Shown here: positions 1 to 12,100 of the stretch, piece by piece | How positions within the stretch are numbered: position 1 is the first letter of the stretch | How the letters are laid out: each line of letters starts with the position of its first letter | Made by a program: the position numbers and the translations under genes | Assembly: GCA_005405945.1 (NCBI GenBank) | Contig: BJHW01000001.1 | Location: forward strand, 4,650,001 to 4,714,000 | Reading direction: 5' to 3' | DNA length: 64,000 nt | Source: Streptomyces violaceusniger | GTDB taxonomy: Bacteria; Actinomycetota; Actinomycetes; Streptomycetales; Streptomycetaceae | Notes under the pieces: generated by a model | What the model was told of the DNA's origin: nothing | Database searches by the model: none | What the model saw: only the letters and a program-made list of their open reading frames with translations

Positions 1-130
1 CCCAGCCACGGTCCACGGGGAAGCCGGAGATGCCGTCGCCACCGGTGGCGACGAGCTCCCACAGCTCCTCCGGGGTGCGCACCCCGCCCGGGTAGCGGCA
101 GCTCATGCCGACGATGACGATCGGGTCGTC
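1..130 (-). other. PKS module 4: start of the KS domain (cut by window edge)
   Basis: After ACP3 the frame runs into DDDPIVIVGMSCRYPG, the standard KS N-terminus, and is still open at base 1. So at least one further extension module follows on the same polypeptide. Confidence 0.9.
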
Positions 131-3100
131 GTCGAGCGCCGGGGCCGCCTGCGTCCGTACGGGGACGAGCGGCGCGGTGGTCTCCTCGGCGCCCAGCAGC
201 TCCGCGCGCAGATGGCCGGCGAGAGCGGCGGGGGTCGGGTAGTCGAAGACGAGCGTCGCCGGGAGCCGCAGCCCGGTGACGGTCTTGAGGTCGTTGCGGA
301 GCTCGACGGCGGTGAGCGAGTCGAAGCCCAGCTCCTTGAACGCCCGCCCGGCCTCGACGGCGTCCGGGCCCGCGTAACCGAGCACCGCGGCGACCCGGCC
401 GCACACCAACTCCAGCAGCTCACGGTCCTGTTCGGGCCGGGCGAGCCCGGCGAGGCGCTGGGCGAGCGCGGAGCCGTCGGCGGTGGCGGCCGCGGCGGCG
501 GCCCGCCGGACCGGGGTCCGCACCAGGCCCCGGAACAGGGCCGGTACGGTCCCGGCCGCCGTGGCCTCGGTGCGCAGCCCCGCGTAGTCGAGCCGCATCG
601 GGAACAGCACGGCGGCGCCGTCGGCGCGGGCCGCGTCGAAGAGCGTCAGCCCCTCGTCGGCGGCGATCGGGGCGACCCCGCCGCGCGCGATGCGCCGCAG
701 ATCGAGCTCGTCAAGACCGCTTCCCATGCCCGCACCGGCCCACAGGCCCCAGGCCAGCGCGGTGGCCGGAAGCCCCTGGGCGACGCGGTGCTGGGCCAGC
801 GCCTCCAGGAAGGAGTTGGCGGCGGCGTAGCTCGCCTGTCCGGGCGCGCCGAACACGGCGGCGGCACCGGAGAACAGCACGAACGCGGACAGCTCGTGGT
901 CGCGGGTCAGCTCGTGCAGGTTCAGCGCCGCGTCCACCTTGGGGCGCAGCACCCGCGCCACCCGCTCGGGCGTCAGCGAGCCGAGGATGCCGTCGTCCAG
1001 GACGCCCGCCGTGTGCACCACGGCGGTCAGCGGATGCCCGTCCGGGATGGCGGCCAGGGTCGCGGCGAGCGCGTCGCGGTCGGCCACGTCGCAGGCCGCC
1101 CAGGTGACGGTGGCACCGGCCGCCGTGAGCTCGGCGCGCAGCTCCTCGGCGCCCTCGGCGTCGGCGCCACGGCGGCTGACCAGCAGCAGGTGGCGTACGC
1201 CGTGGGCGGAGACGAGGTGGCGGGCGAAGAGGCCACCGAGGGTTCCGGAGGCGCCGGTGATCAGCACGGTGCCGTTGGGGTCGTACGACGGGACGGTAGC
1301 GGCTTCCGTGTCCGTGTCGTCGGTGTTTTCGGTGACCGGCACCCGGGCCAGCCGTGGCGCGAGCGCCACGCCCGCGCGCAGCGCCAGCTCCGCCTCGTCC
1401 ACGCCGAGCGCGGCGGGCACCGTACGGTACGAGCCCTCCTCGCCGTCCACGTCCAGCAGCACCAGACGGCCCGGGTTCTCCGACTGGGCGGAGCGGAACA
1501 GACCGCGCACGGCGGCGTACGGCAGATCCGCCACGCCCGCGCCCGGCTCGGTCTCCACCGCGCCCCGGGTCAGCAGCACCAGCCGCGACGCGGCGAACCG
1601 CTCATCGGCCAGCCACGCCTGGAGCAGGGCGAGCACGCTCTGGGTGGCCTCGTGCACAGCCGACGCGCCGCCATCGCCACCGGTAGCGGTAGTGCTCAGC
1701 AGGACGGTGTCGGGCGCGGGTGCCCCGGCGTCCACGGCCGTGCGCAGCACCGCCAGATCGCGATACGCGGCGAGCCGGACCCCGGGCCCGAACGCGCCCT
1801 CCAGCGCGGCCAGTTCGGCGGCGTCAGCGCCGAGCACCGCCCAGTCGCCCGTGACCGCGCCGGTCGCGGGCGCCGGAACCGCCGTCCAGTCCAGCCGGAA
1901 CAGCGACTCGTGCAGCCCGCCGCGCGCCGCGCGCACCTGGTCGGCCGAGGCCGCCCGCAGCGCCACGGACTCGACCGTGGCCACCGGACGGCCCGTGCCG
2001 TCGGCCACCAGCAGCGCGACCGCGTTCGACGACCGCTCGGACAGCCGCACCCGCAGCGCACCGGCCCCGGCCGCGTGCAGCTGGACACCGTTCCACGCGA
2101 ACGGCAGCAGCGCGCCCTCGGCCAAAGCCGACGCGCGGTCGGCGCTGTCGAGGCCGATGACGTGCAGCGCGGCGTCGAGCAGGGCCGGGTGCAGCCCGAA
2201 CCGCCCGGCCTCGGCGCCCGACGTCAGCGGCGCGCCCTCGGGGAAGCCCACCTCGGCGTAGAGGTTCTCGCCGAGCCGCCAGGCGCCCTTGAGTCCCTGG
2301 AACACCGGCCCGTAGCCGAGGCCCGCCCCGGCCAGCTCCTCGTACAGCCCCTCGACCGCGATCGGCGTCGCGCCCCGCGGCGGCCATACGGCCAGCTCAT
2401 CGGGCTGGTCCGACTCGGGCGTCCGGGCGCCGGGCGCGAGCGCGCCGGTGGCGTGGCGCGTCCACGGCTCGGTGCCGAGCGCGTCCTGCCGTCGCGAGTG
2501 CAGGCTGAAGGAACGGCGGCCGGACTCGTCCGGCCCGTCCACGACGAGCTGCACCCGCACCCCGGTGTGCTCGGGCAGCACGAGCGGGGCTTCGAGGGTC
2601 AGTTCGTCCAGCCGCTCACAGCCGACCTGGGCGCCCGCCGTGCTCGCCAGCTCCACGAAGGCGGTGCCGGGCAACAGCACGGTGTCCATGACCGCGTGGT
2701 CGGCCAGCCAGGGGTGGGTGCGGGTGGAGAGCACCCCGGTGAGCAGGAGGCCATCGGCGTCCGCGAGCGCGACGGCGGCGCCGAGGAGCGGATGGTCGAT
2801 GTCGCCGAGCCCGATCGACTCGGGGTCGCCCGCCGCGAGGGCGGCGGCGCTGGGCCAGTAGCGCTGCCGCTGGAAGGCGTAGGTGGGCAGCTCGGCCGGG
2901 TCCACGGGGGCGGCGCCCGCACCGGCGAACACGGCCGCCCAGTCCGGTGTCACACCACGGACGTGCGCGCGTGCGACGGCCGAGAGCAGCGCCTCGGCTT
3001 CGGGGCGGTCCTTGCGCAGGGCGGCGGCGAAGGCGGCGTCGGACGCGGAGTCGGTCACGCACTCCTGCGCCATCGCGGAGAGGACGCCGTCGGGGCCGAT

Positions 3101-6100
3101 TTCGAGGTAGGTGGTGACGCCCTGGGCTTCGAGGGTGCGGATGCCGTCGAGGAAGCGGACGGCCTCGCGGACGTGGCGCACCCAGAAGTCGGGGGTCGTG
3201 ATCTCCTCGGCGGAGACCAGCTCGCCGGTGAGGTTGGAGACGATCGGGATGCGCGGGGCCTCGTACGTGAGATCCTGCGCCACCTCACGGAACGCCTCCA
3301 GCATCCCGTCCATACGCGGCGAATGGAACGCATGGCTGACGGTGAGCCGCTTGGTCTTACGACCCCGCGCCTCGAAACCGGCCGCGATCTCCAGTGCCGC
3401 GTCCTCGTCGCCCGCGATGACGACGGAGATCGGGCCGTTGAGGGCGGCGATGCTGACGCGCTCGGTCAGCAGCGGCGTGACCTCGTCCTCCGACGCCTGC
3501 ACCGCGACCATCGCGCCACCGGCGGGCAGTTCCTGCATCAACCGCCCACGGGCCGCCACCAACCGCGCCGCGTCCGCGAGCGAGAGCACACCCGCCACAT
3601 GCGCGGCGGCCAGCTCACCGATCGAATGCCCGGACAGGAAGTCCGGCGTCAGCCCCCACGCCTCGACCAGCCGGAACAGCGCCACCTCAACCGCGAACAG
3701 CGCGGGCTGAGTGAACCCCGTCCGGTCCAGGACCGCCGCGTCATCCCCGAACAACACGTCCCGCAGCGGCCGCTCCAGGTACAGATCCAGATGCGCACAC
3801 ACCTCGTCCAGCGCATCCGCGAACACCGGGAAGGCGTCGTACAGCTCACGCCCCATCCCCAACCGCTGGCTCCCCTGCCCCGTGAACAGGAACGCCACCT
3901 TGCCCTCGGCGACCGTCCCCTCGACCACACCCGGAGCGGACTCGCCCCGGGCCACCGCGTCGAGTGTCCGCAGCAGGTCGTCCCGGTCACCGACGGTCAG
4001 CACCGCACGCCGCTCCAGGGCGGCGCGGCCGACGGCCAGGGCGTGGGCGACATCGAGCGGCGCCACCTCCGGGCGCGACGCGATGTGGATGTGCAGCCGC
4101 GCGGCCTGCTCCCGCAGCGCTTCGGCGTTCTTGGCCGACAGGGCGAACGGCAGAAGGCCGCCGAGGCCGTTCCGCTCGGGTGCCTGGGTCGGCGCGTCGA
4201 CCGCCGGGGCCTGCTCGATGATGGTGTGCGCGTTGGTGCCACTGATGCCGAACGAGGAGATACCGGCGCGGCGCGGACGGCCGGTCTCCGGCCACTCCAC
4301 CTGCTCCGTCAGCAGCGAGACCGCCCCCGCCGACCAGTCCACATGCGGCGACGGCGCGTCCACGTGCAACGTCTGCGGCAGCACACCGTGCCGCATGGCC
4401 ATCACCATCTTGATGACGCCCGCGACACCGGCAGCCGCCTGCGTGTGCCCGATGTTGGACTTGATGGACCCCAGCCACAACGGCCGGTCCCCATCCCGCT
4501 CCTGGCCGTACGTCGCCAGCAGCGCCTGCGCCTCGATCGGGTCACCCAGCGTGGTGCCCGTGCCATGCGCCTCGACGACGTCCACATCGCCGCTCGTCAG
4601 CCCGGCGCTGGTCAGCGCCTGCCGGATGACGCGCTGCTGGGACGGACCGTTGGGGGCCGTGAGGCCGTTCGACGCACCGTCCTGGTTGATGGCCGAGCCC
4701 CGCACGACCGCCAGCACCGGGTGGCCATTCCTGCGCGCGTCCGACAGCCGCTCCACGAGCAGCATGCCCGCGCCCTCGCCCCAGCCCGTGCCGTCGGCAC
4801 CGGCCGCGAACGCCTTGATCCGGCCGTCGGCGGCCAGTCCGCGCTGACGGCTGAAGTCGATGAAGTTCTCGGGGGTGGACATCACCGTGACGCCGCCCGC
4901 GAGCGCCATCGTGCACTCGCCCTGCCGCAGCGCCTGCACCGCGAGATGCAGCGCCACCAGCGACGACGAGCAGGCCGTGTCGACCGTGACGGCCGGGCCC
5001 TCGAGGCCGAAGGTGTACGCCACCCGGCCGGACACCACGCTCGCCGCGTTGCCCGTGCCCAGATGGCCCTCAAGGCCCTCGGGCGCCTGCATCAGCAGCG
5101 ACAGATAGTCCTGGCCGTTGGTCCCCGCGAAGACACCGATCTGCTGACCGCGCAGCGCCCCCGGGTCGATGCCCGCGCGCTCGAACGCCTCCCAGGAGGT
5201 CTCCAGCAGCAGCCGCTGCTGCGGGTCCATCGCCAGCGCCTCACGCGGCGAGATCCCGAAGAACGACGCGTCGAAGTCCCCCGCGTCGTAGAGGAAACCA
5301 CCCTCACGCGCGTACGACGTCCCCTGACGATCCGGATCCGGGTCGTACAGCCCCGCCAGATCCCAGCCACGGTCCGACGGGAACTCCGCGATCGCGTCCC
5401 CACCCGCCGTCAGCAGCTGCCACAACTCCTCCGGCGACCGCACCCCACCAGGGAAACGACAGCTCATCGCCACGATCACGATCGGATCGTCGGCCACCGC
5501 AACCGCAGGAGCCACCACACCACCCGCCGCCACAACATCCGCACCCAGCAGCTCAGCACGCAGATGGTCGGCCAGGGCCGTCGCGTTCGGGTAGTCGTAG
5601 ATGAGCGTGGCGGGCAGCCGCAGGCCCGTCGCCGCGTTCAGCCGGTTGCGGAGTTCGACGGCGGTGAGCGAGTCGAAGCCCAGCTCCTTGAAGGCGCGCC
5701 CGGCCGCCACCGCCTCGACCCCACCGTGCCCCAGCACCGACGCGACCTGCGCACGCACCAACTCCAGCAGCGTCTGCGCGCGCTCGTTCTCCGTCAGCCC
5801 GGACAGCCGCTCCGCGAGCGTGCCGGTCCCGGCGGTGGCGGTCGGGCGCGGCGCGCCCTCGGCGGCCGGCGCCGGACGCGCGGCCCGCATCTCGCCGAAC
5901 AGCGCGCTCGGCCGTACGGCGGTGAACTCGGCGAGGAACCGGTCCCAGTCCAGGTCCGCGACCGTCACGGTGGTGTCATCGAGATCCAGCGCCTGCCGCA
6001 GCGCGATGAGCGCCGACTCGGGCGCCATCGGCGGCACTCCGTCGCGGCGCATCCGCCGCTCCAGCGCCTCGTCGGCGGCCATGCCGCCCTCGGCCCACGG

Positions 6101-9100
6101 GCCCCAGGCGATCGAGGTGGCGGGCAAGCCCTGGGCGCGGCGCAGCTCGGCCAGCGCGTCCAAGTAGGCGTTGGCCGCCGCGTAGTTGCCCTGACCGGCG
6201 GCGCCCACCGATCCGGCGAGGGAGGAGAAGAGGACGAACGCCGACAGGTCCAGGTCGCGGGTGAGTTCATGGAGGTTCCGCGCGGAGGTGGCCTTGGCGC
6301 GCACCACCCGTTCCAGGCGCTCGACGTCCAACGTGTCCACCAGGCCGTCGTCCAGCACACCGGCCGCGTGGACGACGGCGGTCAGCGGGAACTCGGCCGG
6401 TATGGACGCCAGCAGCTCGGCGAGCGCGTCCCGGTCCGCCACATCACACGCGGCCACCGTCACCCGAGCCCCCGAAGCGGCCAGCTCATCGCACAGCTCC
6501 GCCGCGCCCGGAGCCTCCGGCCCCCGACGGCTGGTGAGCACCACATGCTCGGCCCCGTTCGCCACCAGCCAACGAGCCACATGCGCACCCAGCGCACCCG
6601 TACCACCCGTCACCAGCACCGAACCCGACGCCCGCCAGCCCTCATCGCCCGACATACGGGACCCGGCCGCCCGCACCAGCCGACGCCCGAAGACGCCCGA
6701 AGCGCGCACCGCGACCTGATCCTCACCCGAGCCACCGGCCCCAACCCCAACCCCGGCCAGCACACCCGCAAGCCGCCCCAACGCACGCTCATCCACCGAC
6801 TCCGGCAGATCGACCAGACCACCCCACCGCTCCGGCAACTCCAACGCCGCCACCCGGCCCAGCCCCCACACCAACGCCTGACCCGGACGCACCACACCAT
6901 CGGAACGCCCCACCGACACCGCACCCCGCGTCGCCACCCACAACGGCGCACCCACACCCACATCACCCAACGCCTGCACCAACGCGGCCGTACGCAACAA
7001 CCCCGACTCGGACTCGACCGCCAGCAGGGAGAACACCCCCGCCACCGAACCGCCCACGACCGCCGTACGCAGCTCCTCCGCCAGCCCGGCGCGGTCCACG
7101 GCGTTCGACTCGACCACACGCACATCCACGCCACGCCCGGCCAGCATCCGCACCACACCCGTGGCCCAGGCACCCTCAGCCGCGTCCGCCGGGACGACCA
7201 CCAACCAGCAGCCACCCAGCACCCCGGTGGCCAACCGCTCCGTCACGGGCTTCCACACCACCCGGTAACGCCAGCCGTCCACCGCCGAACGCACCGACTC
7301 CTGCCGCCGCCACGACGACAGCGCGGGCAACACCTCACCCAGTGAAAGCCCCGGATCCACCGCGAGCTCCGCCGCCAGCGCGGCCACATCCCCGCGCTCC
7401 ACCACATCCCAGAACCGCCCGTCGACGGCACCGCCCGGCGCGACCTCCGCCGCCGGGGCCTCCTCCCACCAGTACCGGGTGCGCTGGAAGGCGTAGGTCG
7501 GCAGCTCGACCCGCCGGGCCCCGACGCCCTCGAAGTAGCCGCCCCAGTCCGGGGAGTGGCCCCGGACATGCAGCAGGGCGAGGGCGGTGGTCACCGACTC
7601 GGCCTCGGCACGCCCCTTCCGCAACGTGGCGGCGAACGCGGAGTCGGACGCGGAGTCCGTCACGCACTCCTGCGCCATCGCGGAGAGAACGCCATCGGGG
7701 CCGAGCTCGACGAAGGTCGTCACGCCCTCGGCTTCCAGCGTCCGCACACCGTCGAGGAAGCGGACGGCCTCGCGGACGTGGCGCACCCAGAAGTCCGGGC
7801 TGGTGATCTCCTCGGCGGACACCACACCACCGGTCAGATTCGACACGATCGGGATGCGCGGGGCCTCGTACGACAACCCCTCGGCCACCTCGCGGAACGC
7901 GTCCACCATGCCGTCCATGCGCGGCGAGTGGAACGCATGGCTCACGGTGAGCCGCTTGGTCTTCCGACCCCGCGCCTCGAACGACGCGGCAATCTCCAGC
8001 GCCACGTCCTCATCACCGGCGATGACCACCGACGACGGCCCATTGAGCGCGGCGATCGACACCCGCTCATTCACCAGCGGCGCCACCTCGTCCTCCGACG
8101 CCTGCACCGCGACCATCGCGCCACCCGCCGGAAGCGCCTGCATCAACCGCCCACGCGCCGCCACCAACCGCGCCGCGTCCGCGAGCGAGAGCACACCCGC
8201 CACATGCGCGGCGGCCAGCTCACCGATCGAATGCCCGGACAGGAAGTCCGGCGTCAACCCCCACGCCTCGACCAGCCGGAACAGCGCCACCTCAACCGCG
8301 AACAGCGCGGGCTGAGTGAACCCCGTCCGGTCCAGGACCGCCGCGTCATCCCCGAACAACACATCCCGCAGCGGCCGCTCCAGGTACAGATCCAGATGCG
8401 CACACACCTCGTCCAGCGCATCCGCGAACACCGGGAAGGCGTCGTACAGCTCACGCCCCATCCCCAACCGCTGGCTCCCCTGCCCCGTGAACAGGAACGC
8501 CACCTTGCCCTCGGCGACCGTCCCCTCAACCATGTCCGGGACGGACTCGCCCCGGGCCACCGCGTCCAGGCCCGCCAGGAACGTCTCGCGGTCCGTGGTG
8601 ACGAGGGCGGCGCGCCGCTCCAGCGCGGCGCGGCTGGTGGCGAGCGAGAAGGCCAGGTCGGTCGCGCTCAGCTCGGGGTGGGTGCGGAGATGGGTGGCCA
8701 GCTGTGCGGCCTGGGCGCGCAGCGCCTGGCCGTCCTTCGCCGACAGCAGCCACGGCAGCACGGTCAGCTCACGCGGCGCGGGCCGCTCGCCCGGGGCGGC
8801 CGGGGTGACCGGCAGGGCCGGGGCCTGCTCGATGATGGTGTGCGCGTTGGTGCCGCTGAGCCCGAAGGACGACACGCCCGCGCGGCGCGGACGGCCGGTC
8901 TCCGGCCACTCCACCTGCTCCGTCAGCAGCGAGACCGCCCCCGCCGACCAGTCCACATGCGGCGACGGCGCGTCCACGTGCAACGTCTGCGGCAGCACCC
9001 CGTGCCGCATCGCGAGCACCATCTTGATGACGCCCGCGACACCGGCAGCCGCCTGCGTATGACCGATGTTGGACTTGATGGACCCCAGCCACAACGGCCG

Positions 9101-12100
9101 GTCCCCATCCCGCTCCTGGCCGTACGTCGCCAACAGCGCCTGCGCCTCGATCGGGTCACCCAGCGTCGTACCCGTACCGTGCGCCTCGACGACGTCCACA
9201 TCCCCGGCCGAGAGCCCCGCACCGGCCAGCGCCTGCCGGATCACCCGCTGCTGCGAGGGGCCGTTCGGTGCCGTCAGGCCATTGCTCGCACCGTCCTGGT
9301 TGATCGCGCTGCCCCGCACGAGGGCCAGCACCGGGTGGCCGTTCTTCTCCGCGTCCGACAGCCGCTCGACCAGCAGCATGCCGACGCCCTCGCCCCAGCC
9401 GGTGCCATCCGCACCGGCCGCGAACGCCTTGATCCGGCCGTCCTCCGCGAGCCCGCGCTGACGGCTGAAGTCGACGAACGCCTCCGGCGTGGACATCACC
9501 GTGACACCGCCCGCGAGCGCCATCGTGCACTCGCCCTGCCGCAGCGCCTGCACGGCCATGTGCAGCGCCACCAGCGACGACGAACACGCCGTGTCCACCG
9601 TCACCGCCGGGCCCTCGAGGCCGAAGGTGTACGCCACCCGGCCGGACACCACGCTCGCCGCGTTGCCCGTGCCCAGATGGCCCTCCAGTCCCTCGGGCGG
9701 GGTGGAAACGAGCCCGGCGTAGTCCTGGCCGTTGGTGCCCGCGAAGACACCGGTACGGCTGCCGCGCAGCGTGACCGGGTCGATCCCGGCCCGCTCGAAC
9801 GCCTCCCAGGAGGTCTCCAGCAGCAGCCGCTGCTGCGGATCCATCGCCAGCGCCTCACGCGGCGAGATCCCGAAGAACGACGCGTCGAAGTCCCCCGCGT
9901 CGTAGAGGAAACCACCCTCACGCGCATACGACGTCCCCTGACGATCCGGATCCGGGTCGTACAGCCCCGCCAGATCCCAGCCACGGTCCGACGGGAACTC
10001 CGCGATCGCGTCCCCACCCGCCGTCAGCAGCTGCCACAACTCCTCCGGCGACCGCACCCCACCAGGGAAACGACAGCTCATCGCCACGATCACGATCGGA
10101 TCGTCGGCCACCGCAACCGCAGGAGCCACCACACCACCCGCCGCCACAACATCCGCACCCAGCAGCTCAGCACGCAGATGGTCGGCCAGGGCCGTCGCGT
10201 TCGGGTAGTCGTAGATGAGCGTGGCGGCCAGGCGCAGACCCGTCGCCGCGTTCAGCCGGTTGCGGAGCTCGATCGCGGCCAGCGAGTCGAAGCCCAGCTC
10301 CTTGAAGGCGCGCCCGGCCGCCACCGCCTCGACCCCGCCGTGCCCCAGCACCGACGCGACCTGCGCACGCACCAACTCCAGCAGCGCATGGTCCTGTTCG
10401 GCCTTCGGGAGGCCGCTCAGGCGCTCGCCGAGCGGGGAGGCGGAGTCGGCGTCGGTGACGACCTTGGCGGTGTCGGCGCCGGTCGCGGCGCCCGGCCCGG
10501 CCTCCGCCGCCAGCTCGGCGATCAGCGGGCTGGGCCGTACGGCGGTGAGGGTGCGGGTGAAGTTCTCCCAGTCGATGTCCGCGACCGTCACGGCGGCGTC
10601 ATCGAGGTCCAGCGCCTGCCGCAGCGCGGCGACGGCCGACTCGGGCGCCATCGGCGGCATGCCCTCGCGGCGCATCCGCCGCTCCATGGCGTCGTCACCG
10701 GCCATCCCGGAGTCCGCCCACGGGCCCCAGGCGATCGAGGTGGCGGGCAAGCCCTGGGCGCGGCGCAGCTCGGCCAGCGCGTCCAAGTAGGCGTTGGCCG
10801 CCGCGTAGTTGCCCTGACCGGCGGCGCCCACCGACCCGGTGATCGAGGAGAAGAGGACGAACGCCGACAGGTCCAGGTCGCGCGTCAGCTCGTCCAGATG
10901 CAGCGCGGCGTCCGCCTTCGCCCGGAGCACCGAGGCGAACCGCTCGGGCGTGAGCGCGTCCAGTACGCCGTCGTCCAGCACACCGGCCGCGTGCACGACG
11001 GCGGTCAGCGGGAACTCGGCCGGAAGCCCGGCCAGCAGTTCGGCGAGCGCGTCCCGGTCCGCCACATCACACGCGGCCACCGTCACCCGAGCCCCCGAAG
11101 CGGCCAGCTCATCGCACAGCTCCGCCGCGCCCGGAGCCTCCGGCCCCCGACGGCTGGTGAGCACCACATGCTCGGCCCCATTCGCCACCAGCCAACGAGC
11201 CACATGCGCACCCAGCGCACCCGTACCACCCGTCACCAGCACCGAACCCGACGCCCGCCAGCCCTCATCGCCCGACATACGGGACCCGGCCGCCCGCACC
11301 AGCCGACGCCCGAAGACGCCCGAAGCGCGCACCGCGACCTGATCCTCACCCGAGCCACCGGCCCCAACCCCAACCCCGGCCAGCACACCCGCAAGCCGCC
11401 CCAACGCACGCTCATCCACCGACTCCGGCAGATCGACCAGACCACCCCACCGCTCCGGCAACTCCAACGCCGCCACCCGGCCCAGCCCCCACACCAACGC
11501 CTGACCCGGACGCACCACACCATCGGAACGCCCCACCGACACCGCACCCCGCGTCGCCACCCACAACGGCGCACCCACACCCACATCACCCAACGCCTGC
11601 ACCAACGCGGCCGTACGCAACAACCCCGACTCGCCATCGCCCTCGCCCACCGCCAGAAGCGACACCACACCCGTCACCGAGGCGTCGCCCACCGCCGTAC
11701 GCAGCTCCCCCGCCACCCCGGCACGGTCCGCCGCGTTCGACTCGACCACACGCACATCGACGCCACGCCCGGCCAGCATCCGCACCACACCCGTGGCCCA
11801 GGCACCCTCGGCCTCACCGCCGGGCACCACAACCGCCCAGCAGCCACCCGAAACACCGGCCGCCGACCGCTCCGTCACCGGCTTCCACGCCACCCGGTAA
11901 CGCCAGCCGTCCACCGCCGAACGCACCGACTCCTGCCGCCGCCACGACGACAGCGCGGGCAACACCTCACCCAGTGAAAGCCCCGGATCCACCGCGAGCT
12001 CCGCCGCCAGCGCGGCCACATCCCCGCGCTCCACCACATCCCAGAACCGCCCGTCCACCGCCGAGCCCGGCCCGGCCCCGGCCGCCGATCCGGCCGGGGC

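Noticed and set aside
212..7345. A 2377-codon open frame on the plus strand, with similar long plus-strand frames at 7556-11977 and 12419-15391.
   Set aside because: They are antisense to the PKS, arise from its strong G/C third-position bias, consist of low-complexity Arg/Gly/Gln/His text and show no domain. The minus-strand PKS domains explain the DNA completely.
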